Shown: piece by piece, positions 44,692-52,700 of the stretch
How positions within the stretch are numbered: the stretch's first letter is position 1
Layout: the number at the start of each line of letters is the position of its first letter
DNA from: JBJMQS01 sp045802605
Lineage (GTDB): Bacteria > Planctomycetota > Planctomycetia > Gemmatales > Gemmataceae
Assembly (NCBI GenBank): GCA_045802605.1
Contig: JBJMQS010000011.1
Coordinates: 1 to 64,000 of the forward strand
Length of the DNA stretch: 64,000 nucleotides
Direction: 5' to 3'
The notes under the pieces: generated by a model
What the model was told of the DNA's origin: nothing
Seen by the model: only the letters and a program-made list of their open reading frames with translations
Databases searched by the model: none
Translations under genes and position numbers: made by a program

Positions 44692-46868
44692 CGGGGCTGG
44701 ACCTTCGCTTTCTTCGGCGCCGATCGCTTCGGACTGGCCGGGTTTTCACCATCGCTCTCGAACGTTCGGGCCGCATTCATCTCGATCTGGTCCTTGGCGG
44801 CGGCCACGACTTGTTCGGGCACGAACCCGTATTTCTTTTGCAGTTCCTTAAGCGGCGCTGACGCACCAAACGTGTGCATCCCGATACGATGCCCATCGAT
44901 CCCGACGTAGCGTTCCCAACCAAAGGTCGAAGCTTGCTCCACCGAGACCCGGGCACGAACCGACGACGGCAATACCGCCTCACGATATTCAGGATTTGCT
45001 CGGCAGTAGTACTCGAACATTTCCCAGGACGGCATGCTCACAACCCGCGCGTTGATGCCTTCGGCCATCAGCGTTTCGTAGGCTTCCAGGCACAAGGAGA
45101 CTTCGCTCCCGGTCGAAATCAAAATCACTTCCGGCTCTTGATTGGGAGCGTCGGCCAACACGTAAGCGCCCCGCTGCAGCCCCTCCGCGGAGGCATACGT
45201 TTTCCGATCCAATGTCGGTACCGCTTGCCGCGTCAGGATCAAAACAACCGGCTCGTGCCGCCGCTGCATGATAAATTTCCACGCTTCGACGACCTCACCA
45301 GCATCAGCCGGCCGCAACGTGATCAACCCGGGAATCGCCCGAAGCGATGCGAGATGCTCGACCGGTTGATGCGTCGGGCCATCTTCTCCCACCGCGATTG
45401 AGTCGTGGGTGAATATGTAGATCACCGGAATTTCCATGAGCGCCGCCAGGCGCAACGGATTGCGCCCGTAGTCGCTGAAAATCAAAAAGCCGGAGCCGTA
45501 GGGCCGCAACTTCGAAAGCGACAATCCGTTTAGGATCGCTCCCATCGCTTGTTCCCGGACGCCGAAATGCAGGTTACGCCCCGCATGATTAGTCGCCGAG
45601 AAATCGCCCGCGTCGTCAAACGTCAGACGAGTTTTGCACGAAGGAGCCAAATCGGCCGAGCCGCCGATGAGCCAGGGAACGTTCTTCGCCAGCACGTTCA
45701 GGACTTGGCCGGAGGTATCGCGCGTCGCCTTGCCCTTCTTGTCCGGGGCAAATGTCGGCAAATCTTTGTCCCAGCCAACCGGCAACTCGCGGCGCTGCAT
45801 TTGAAGCAGTTGATCGGCAAGTTCAGGATATTTTTTCCGGTAGTCTTCCACCCGTGCCAGCCAAGCCTGCCGCATCTCGCGCCCGCGCTTGCCAATGCCT
45901 TCTTGAAAATGCTCGTACACGCCCTCAGGAATGAGGAACTTGGAATCCTCGGGCCACTGATAAGCGCGCTTCGTCAGCCGGATTTCTTCTTCACCCAGCG
46001 GCTCTCCGTGCGCGGCGCTGGTGTCTTGCTTGTTCGGCGAGCCATAGGCGATGTGGCTATCGACGATGATCAGGGTGGGACGATCTTTCGTGTTCTTGAA
46101 AGTTTGAAATGCGCGTTCGAGCATTTCCAAATCGTTGGCGTCGCCAACGCGCGTGACGTTCCAGCCATATCCCATAAACCGCGTCGCGACATCTTCGCTG
46201 AAAGCGAGGTTAGTATGGCCTTCAATCGTAATTTGGTTGCTGTCGTAGATCCAACAGAGGTTGGCCATTTTCCAATGACCCGCCAATGATGCCGCTTCGC
46301 CCGAGATGCCCTCCATCATGCATCCGTCACCGCACATGGCGTAGACATCGAAATCGAACATTTCAAAGCCCGGACGATTGAACCGGGCCGCGGCCCAATT
46401 TGACGCCAAAGCCATGCCAACACTGGTCGCTAGACCCTGCCCGAGCGGTCCCGTGGTCGTTTCGACGCCCGACGTCCAGCGATACTCGGGATGTCCGGGG
46501 CATTTGCTTTCGAGCTGACGAAATCGCTTCAGCTCATCGAGAGGAACCGCCAGATCGCCCAGTCGCTCGTATTTACTGTTGACCGCTTTGACACCCGACA
46601 AGTGCATGAGCGAATAGAGCAGTGTCGAAGCATGGCCGGCCGAGAGAACGAATCTGTCTCGATTCCCCCAGATGGGATCAGTCGGGTCGAAGCGCAAGAA
46701 CCGCTGCCACAGGACATAGGCCGTCGGCGCCATTCCCATTGGCGAACCGGGGTGGCCGGAGTTCGCCGCTTGGATCGCGTCCATGCACAATGTGCGTATG
46801 GTGTTGATCGCTGTCTTTTCGACAGGCGCACGCGCATTCGCCACTGTTAGACCGGCTACTGCAGGCAT
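44688..46868 (-). CDS. tkt: Transketolase
   Basis: A 726-aa thiamine-diphosphate transketolase, slightly longer than usual because of ~25 extra C-terminal basic residues (SPKRSAPKKAKVQPR). Motifs: ANSGHPGSPMGMAP, TTGPLGQGLATSVGMALA, the TPP motif MCGDGCMMEGISGEAASLAG and the second-domain DGPTHQPVEHLASLR. It moves two-carbon units between sugar phosphates and supplies xylulose 5-phosphate to phosphoketolase. A GGAG site lies seven bases before the ATG. Only 30 bases separate it from the 108-aa gene upstream. Confidence 0.96.
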   Translation of the reverse strand: MPAVAGLTVANARAPVEKTAINTIRTLCMDAIQAANSGHPGSPMGMAPTAYVLWQRFLRFDPTDPIWGNRDRFVLSAGHASTLLYSLMHLSGVKAVNSKYERLGDLAVPLDELKRFRQLESKCPGHPEYRWTSGVETTTGPLGQGLATSVGMALASNWAAARFNRPGFEMFDFDVYAMCGDGCMMEGISGEAASLAGHWKMANLCWIYDSNQITIEGHTNLAFSEDVATRFMGYGWNVTRVGDANDLEMLERAFQTFKNTKDRPTLIIVDSHIAYGSPNKQDTSAAHGEPLGEEEIRLTKRAYQWPEDSKFLIPEGVYEHFQEGIGKRGREMRQAWLARVEDYRKKYPELADQLLQMQRRELPVGWDKDLPTFAPDKKGKATRDTSGQVLNVLAKNVPWLIGGSADLAPSCKTRLTFDDAGDFSATNHAGRNLHFGVREQAMGAILNGLSLSKLRPYGSGFLIFSDYGRNPLRLAALMEIPVIYIFTHDSIAVGEDGPTHQPVEHLASLRAIPGLITLRPADAGEVVEAWKFIMQRRHEPVVLILTRQAVPTLDRKTYASAEGLQRGAYVLADAPNQEPEVILISTGSEVSLCLEAYETLMAEGINARVVSMPSWEMFEYYCRANPEYREAVLPSSVRARVSVEQASTFGWERYVGIDGHRIGMHTFGASAPLKELQKKYGFVPEQVVAAAKDQIEMNAARTFESDGENPASPKRSAPKKAKVQPR

Positions 46869-46898
46869 GATCGACTCCAGTCGAAATTCGCTGACAGA

Positions 46899-47225
46899 TC
46901 AGGCGGCTGATGCAATCTGGTCGGCGACAAAATCGTCGCCCTGTAGCGCGATATTGGTCCTGACAAATTCGAGGATTCGCTCGTCAGTCCAAGTGGCCAA
47001 AGCACCTTCATCAACTTCATCGATGGGCATCTCTAGCGTGGAGTGACGGTTGTATTTCATTAAGATTGGATGAATAAGCAGGTCATATTCCACGACGCGA
47101 TTTCGGACGTCCTTGTCTGGCTCGATCGAGAATTTGAGTTCAACTCTGAATTTGGAGACAAAGCTCCTGGCGCCCGCGAATTCCGAATCGAGCTGCGCCT
47201 GGAGCTTTCCGATTGGGCTCATCAT
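46899..47225 (-). CDS. Hypothetical protein (108 aa) at the head of the sugar-phosphate run
   Basis: A 108-aa soluble protein (MMSPIGKLQAQLDSEFAGAR, later ILMKYNRHSTLEMPIDEVDE) of no recognised family. I chose the double ATG at 47220-47225 because a GAGG site lies just upstream; the longer frame to 47489 runs through the 26-bp inverted repeat and reads as translated repeat. Its stop is 30 bases before transketolase, so it could be the first gene of the transcript. The bestrophin gene starts divergently ~310 bases away, and the shared promoter region should be in that gap. Confidence 0.6.
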   Translation of the reverse strand: MMSPIGKLQAQLDSEFAGARSFVSKFRVELKFSIEPDKDVRNRVVEYDLLIHPILMKYNRHSTLEMPIDEVDEGALATWTDERILEFVRTNIALQGDDFVADQIASAA

Positions 47226-47335
47226 CGCGCCTCGTGTGAGATTGATGACATCATATGCGGGAATAACTCGCACGTCAGAAAAGCGATGCATTTTGTCGTT
47301 GCAAGAGATAAATCGTAACTCGCGATGCCCGCCTC

Positions 47336-47425
47336 TTGTTAGCCGGACGCGCAAGCTACGGGAAGCAGAGACTCTGCCCCACTCCCGAGTCCCAGCTTTC
47401 CGTAGCTTGCGCGTCCGGCTAACAA
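47336..47425. repeat. 26-bp perfect inverted repeat in divergent intergenic region
   Basis: The arm TTGTTAGCCGGACGCGCAAG... (47336-47361) is repeated exactly inverted at 47400-47425 around a 38-nt loop. It lies between two divergently transcribed genes (47225 minus, 47539 plus), where a terminator is not expected, so it may be a small non-autonomous element or a structured leader. Nothing else gene-like is seen in 47226-47538. Confidence 0.85.
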
Positions 47426-47538
47426 ATTGGCGAGCGGGGTGCGTAAGTGCCCCGTGCAACTCCTCGTCAAACGTGCGGTGCGTCGGCAATCCGAAATCCT
47501 ATCCTACCTTGAGCGCACCGCTGGCAGGAGCACGCTGG

Positions 47539-48378
47539 ATGAATGGCTTTCGTTGGATATTTCGTGCCCTGTTTCGCCGGCACACCACGCTCGCGAAACA
47601 GACCCTGATGATCGCATTGGCCTGTGGAATCTATGCCACCGTCGTGGTCGTCGTCGATCAGAAGTTCATCGGCGAGATTCCCAACATCAAGCCGCAACTG
47701 CACGTCATGCTCGGCACCGTCTTGGGCATCTTTCTCGCCTTTCGCACGAGCACGGCCTACGACCGCTGGTGGGAGGGCCGCAAGCTCTGGGGCCAGCTCG
47801 TCAACGATAGCCGCAACCTGGCGATCAAAGTGCAAACGCTGCCCAAAGTGAGTTGCGATCAGAAGGAGGAGATTGGCCGGCTGCTGATCGTCTTTTCGCG
47901 ATCGCTGAAAGATCACTTGCGCGCGACGCCCAAACCGAAGGAGCGCGAGTGGCTCGCCGGCCGGGCCCACGTGCCGTTGGATACCGCCCGTTCCATTCGC
48001 GCCAACATCGTCCGTTGGCGCGAGCAAGGTTGGATCGACGGCTACGATGACATCGTGTTGGATATCCACGCGCGGGCGCTGATGGATATCAGCGGCGGCT
48101 GCGAACGGATCCGCAAGACACCGCTGGCCCAATCGTATATGCATTTCATTCGCCAGGGCATCGGACTCTATCTCGTCACGTTGCCCTGGGGTTTGGTCGA
48201 TGAGTGGCGATACTGGTCGATCGCGGCCACCGCCCTCGTCTCCTATTTCATGATCGGCATCGAGCTTTTGGCCGAGAGCGTGGAAGAACCCTTTGGCCAC
48301 GACGAAGATGACCTTCGGCTCGACGAAATCTGCGACGGCATCGAAGCCTCGATCCGCGAAGTTCTGGCCGAGCGGTAA
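47539..48378 (+). CDS. Bestrophin-family (UPF0187/YneE) anion channel-like protein
   Basis: A 279-aa membrane protein with the bestrophin-like motif GIFLAFRTSTAYDRWWEGRK followed by WGQLVNDSRNLAI, four predicted helices (for example LAKQTLMIALACGIYATVVV, GLYLVTLPWGLV, SIAATALVSYFMIGIELLAE) and the conserved VEEPFGHDEDDLRLDE tail. Bacterial members form pentameric channels; ion choice is unknown. The upstream frame is open to 47113, but the ATG at 47539 with CAGGAG eight bases upstream matches the family N-terminus. Confidence 0.9.
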   Translation: MNGFRWIFRALFRRHTTLAKQTLMIALACGIYATVVVVVDQKFIGEIPNIKPQLHVMLGTVLGIFLAFRTSTAYDRWWEGRKLWGQLVNDSRNLAIKVQTLPKVSCDQKEEIGRLLIVFSRSLKDHLRATPKPKEREWLAGRAHVPLDTARSIRANIVRWREQGWIDGYDDIVLDIHARALMDISGGCERIRKTPLAQSYMHFIRQGIGLYLVTLPWGLVDEWRYWSIAATALVSYFMIGIELLAESVEEPFGHDEDDLRLDEICDGIEASIREVLAER

Positions 48379-48471
48379 TGCGAATGTCGGCCTCGGTACG
48401 TGATATGCATCTTCTGAATTCATCCCCAGCGAATAACTGTAGTATCCCGGCATTGCGCCCTGGGTCATTTG

Positions 48472-48717
48472 ATGAAACATATATGGGATGGTGCGCGCTT
48501 GGCCGAGGTCATCGCGCACTCCGGGCTCACCAAAAAGGAAGTTGCCGACAAGGCTGAGATTTCCCCATCGAATATCACCCGATGGATAAATAACACGCGC
48601 CAACCCTCCGTCAGTGCGTTGTGGGCTCTGGCGAAATCGATCGGAGTCGGGTGCGAGATGCTGCTACAGCCGGTCGGAAGTCCGATCAAATTCGAAGTGC
48701 GTCCAAAGCGCAAGTAA
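48472..48717 (+). CDS. XRE-family helix-turn-helix regulator
   Basis: An 81-aa protein that is almost only an HTH domain: LAEVIAHSGLTKKEVADKAE is the first helices, ISPSNITRWINNTRQPS the recognition helix region, and LWALAKSIGVGCEMLLQP the end of the domain. It has no partner toxin gene next to it. A TTG in the same frame just upstream (48469) is an alternative start. It lies about 90 bases after the bestrophin gene on the same strand. Confidence 0.85.
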   Translation: MKHIWDGARLAEVIAHSGLTKKEVADKAEISPSNITRWINNTRQPSVSALWALAKSIGVGCEMLLQPVGSPIKFEVRPKRK

Positions 48718-49021
48718 ACAGCGAAGTTCCCAAACTTCGAACCTGTGAGTAATCCAAGCGACCTTTCCGAGCCGGCCGCAGTATAGACGGCACCTAATGA
48801 GCGAGCCGGAGTTCGCATTCGCACTTGTTTACGCGTTTATCACCTGCCCGCATTCGCTCAGAAGTTCACAGTGCCCTCCGCCGAGCGGGCACGTGCATGG
48901 CCCTGAATGGCGATAAATTTACGTAACTACTGCCGTTTGAGACCATGAGGGAACGAGAGTTGCTGCTTTTAGCGACTTAAGGGAAGCTGCGCGTAGTGCC
49001 GTCACATTTAGAGACTCACCA
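48718..49021. other. Intergenic region without a recognised gene
   Basis: About 300 bases. It has a short inverted repeat GAAGTTCCCAAACTTC (48724-48739) soon after the XRE gene that could end transcription. The last ~80 bases read in frame with the gene at 49022 (FSDLREAARSAVTFRDSP), so the true start of that gene may lie further upstream; no start codon is seen there. Confidence 0.45.
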
Positions 49022-49323
49022 ATGCTCGAAGAGCTCGGCAGAACCGCCGATGAGGTGGCACAATCCCTTCGCAAAGCTGGTATCCGGGGCATTCGCAACA
49101 CAGCGCGCTTTCTCAATCCGATTTGTCGATATGCATTGTCAGTCATGCCTGCGCAATTGACCTGATTCAGGGCGATCGACTGCGCATGAGATTTGCTCAT
49201 AGTGGCCCGGTCGAGTTCGAGGTGCCGGAGCCAGTGCTCCAGTTCCTTGAGCGCTTCGACGAGGGCCAGTACCCCGACTTGGAGATGCCAACTCAGCCGG
49301 GCAACGGCGGGAGTTCGCCATGA
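49022..49323 (+). pseudogene. Small hypothetical gene, probably frameshifted
   Basis: From the ATG at 49022 the frame reads MLEELGRTADEVAQSLRKAG then RFLNPICRYAL and stops at PAQLT. A second frame picks up at about 49123 and continues AIDLIQGDRLRMRFA, FEVPEPVLQFLERFDEGQYP, DLEMPTQPG to 49323. The second part would normally continue the first, so one frame change between 49115 and 49165 is likely. Family unknown. The end overlaps the next ATG (ATGA), showing that the original genes were coupled. Confidence 0.5.
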
Positions 49324-49556
49324 CTGAAGAACAACTCAGAGCGTTCGTCGAGTTTCGAAATCTCCCCGTTTATCTCGAGAATGATCCCCGCGCTGCATCA
49401 ATAGCCGACGGCCATGTTAAAGAGTGCTGCACGATCGATGAAGTGCAAGCGTGCTTGGCCGACACAACTCTAATACCGCTCGGTGCGCTCCGTGCAGGTC
49501 CAGATGGCCAACAGCAAGTCGTCGCCTATTTCGCCAACAAAACCGTTGCGCCTTAA
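49320..49556 (+). CDS. Small hypothetical protein (78 aa), coupled to the gene before it
   Basis: A 78-aa soluble protein (MTEEQLRAFVEFRNLPVYLE, ADTTLIPLGALRAGPDGQQQ). Its ATG overlaps the previous stop by four bases. The pair of very small overlapping genes has the layout of toxin-antitoxin modules, but neither protein has a family that I recognise, and the first is damaged. There is no gene between its stop and the start of the 1555-aa protein. Confidence 0.5.
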   Translation: MTEEQLRAFVEFRNLPVYLENDPRAASIADGHVKECCTIDEVQACLADTTLIPLGALRAGPDGQQQVVAYFANKTVAP

Positions 49557-49752
49557 CCGTTAAGAAGAATGCCAGGACTTGTTCCTCGCGCAATTGCCGA
49601 ATTGTCGTGTGGCGATGAGTTCTATTGCGTTGTGAATTGATGTTTTTCTAAGCCAAAAGATGTAAACCGCTTGCCAGGAAGTAACGGCCCGCCTAAGCTC
49701 CCCATTCTAAGCCATTTCTAATTCCGAACGGCCTTACTTCTCGAGGTGCCCC

Positions 49753-52700
49753 ATGTCGCTCTGGTCCAGCCGTTGGTTTTTTAGCCGTTGGTATAAGTCT
49801 GGGAGACTAACTCCTTGGGTGCGTCGCCGCTCGGGGCTAGCCATAATCGCGCTTGAAGACCGAACGCTGCCCGCCGCTCATCCACTATTTCTGGCGGCGG
49901 CCGTCAATTACAACGTGGGGTCGAGTCCCAACTCGGTCGCTACCGGCGATTTCAATGGCGACGGCAAGCTCGACATGGCCGCTGCCAATTTCCTGGGTAG
50001 CAATGTCTCCGTGCTGTTGGGCAAAGGCGACGGTACATTTTTCCCCGCAGTCAACTATGCAGGCGGGCCGAACAACCGCGGCGTCTTCGTCGGCGACTTC
50101 AATAACGATACCAAGCTCGACCTAGCCACCAGCAACCAGAGCCTCAGCAACCCAGCCACCGGCGGTTTGAGCATCTTGCTGGGCAACGGCAACGGCACGT
50201 TTCAATCACCGATTCAGACAAACATAGCGACGGTCGGCCATGCGACGGCAGCCGTGACATGGTTGTCCCTCGCGTACCTCGACGGCGACAACAATCTCGA
50301 TGTCGTCACCGGTAACTCTGGCGACAACTCCGTTTCAGTGCTGCTCGGCCAAGGCAACGGGCACTTTCAAGCGCCAGTGTTTCTCAACACCGGACTAGGC
50401 TCGACACCCTTCACCGGAACGGTCGCCGACTTCAACAACGATGGAAATCCGGACATCGTCACATCGAACTCGGGAACGTCGCTGCTGGGCACGACGCTCA
50501 AAGTGTTTCTCGGCACCGGCAACGGGACGACCTACAATCCGGGCCTCACGCTTACCACTAACGCCGGCCCGGGCATTGCCGTCGTCAACGACTTCGACGG
50601 CGACAATAATCTCGACCTCGCGGTGCAGTGTTACACGAGCGGCGACACCGACGTGCTCCTGGGCAACGGCAACGGGACATTCCAACCCAAGACGACTTAT
50701 CACGTCGCCGCCAACACGTCTTCGATGAACCAAGGTGACTTTGACAGCGACGGTATCGTGGATCTTTTGGTCACGAACGCTCCCCCGCCCGCCGGTACAC
50801 CCACGGCCGGGCTCGTTTACGTCCTGCGTGGCAACGGGAACGGGACCTTCCAGGCCCCCGTCGCCTTCGCCATTGGCCTCAATCCCGGCGCAACGGGTGT
50901 CGGCGATTTCGACGGCGACAGCCAAGTCGATATCGGTGCGTCAAACGATGGCAGTAATACGGTCAGCGTTCTTTTGAATCGATCAGCGGCGACGCATTTC
51001 ACGCTCACCGCGCCATTGGGAGTTACGGCCGGCGGGCCATTCAATGCCACCGTGACGGCGCTCAACGGTGCCAATGCCGTTGACGTGGGCTATGCGGGGT
51101 TAGTTCAGTTTACTGGCGGTGGCGCAGGTGCATCGCTTCCCGCGAACAGTTCGTTGACCAACGGGACCGGTCTATTTCCTGTCACTCTCATCACAGCGGG
51201 AAGTCAGACAATCACTGCCACTGATACGGTCCAGGCCGGCTTGACGGCCAGTGCGACCATCAGCGTCAGTCCAGCGGCGGCCGCCACATTCGTGGTGACT
51301 GCAAGCCCATCGTTGATCATCGCCGGGGGCATAACCAACCTTACTGTCGTCGCGAAGGACACCTTTGGCAACACGGCCAGCGGGTATTCGGGAACGGTCC
51401 ACTTCACCGGCGGTGGCGCGGGCGCATCGCTTCCAGCGAACACCTCGCTGGCGAGCGGCACCGGCTCATTCCCCGCGACGCTCATTACCGCCGGCAACCA
51501 AACCGTAAATGCCGTTGATACACTCAATGCAACAATTGGCGGGAGCACCACGATTCAGGTGGATCCGGCCGCGGCCAGCAAATTCATCGTGACCGCCGTT
51601 CCTTCGAGCATCACCGCCGGTGCGTCAACAACGCTCACCGTGGTGGCGGAGGACTTCTACGGCAACACGGCCACCGGCTACGCGGGGACAGTTCAATTCA
51701 GCGGCGGCGGAGCCGGCGCATTGTTGCCGGCCCCGAGCGGCCTCTCAGCCGGGACGGGCATGTTCCCCGCCACGCTCGTGACTACGGGCACTCAAACGAT
51801 TGCCGCGAAAGATGGCAGCATCACCGGCAGCGTTTCGATCAACGTCAGCCCAGCGGCGGCCGCTTCATTCGTGGTCACCGCGAATCCGACAACCATCACG
51901 GCCGGCGATTCGGCGACGGTCGCGGTCACCGCCAAAGACGCCTACGGAAACATCGCGACGGGCTATGGCGGCACGGTGCAAGTCACTGGCGGCGTCAATC
52001 AGCCATCCGGCACACTCACGGCCGGCACCGGGTCCTTCTTGGTGCAACTGACAGCCGCGGGCAATCACACGTTGACAGCTACCGACACTGTGAACCCCGC
52101 GCTGAGCGACAGCGCGGCGGTCACCGTCAATCCGGCCGCAGCCACTCACTTCGCCGTGTCGGCCAGCCCGGGAACCATTACGGCTGGCGACACGACGACT
52201 TTGACGGTGACAGCCAAAGACCAATTCGAAAACATGGCGACAGGCTACGCCGGCTTGGTTCACTTCAGTGGCGGGGGCACCGGTGCCAGTCTCCCTGGCA
52301 ATAGTTCGCTTGCAGCAGGCAATGGAACGTTTCCCGCGACTCTCATCACCGCGGGCAACCAAATGCTGACAGCGGCCGATAGTGTTAACTCGACCATCAC
52401 TGGAAGCGCCAACGTCACGGTGCTCGCGGCAGCGGCCAGTTCCTTCCTCATCACAGCCAGTCCCAACACCATCACGGCCGGAGGCAGTTCGAACTTGACC
52501 GTGACCGCCAAGGACCCGTACGGGAATACGGCGGACGGCTACAGCGGGACTGTCAATTTCAGCGGCGGCGGCGCGGGGGCGACGTTGCCACCGAGCAGCA
52601 CGCTCTCATTGGGAACCGGAATCTTCCCTATCAGTTTGATCGTCGCGGGCAACCAGACTGTTACGGCGCAAGATAGCGCCAATGCGAGTCTCGTCAGCAG

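Noticed and set aside
49022..49556. Toxin-antitoxin module
   Set aside because: Only the overlap of two small genes suggests it; neither product has toxin or antitoxin features and the first is damaged.
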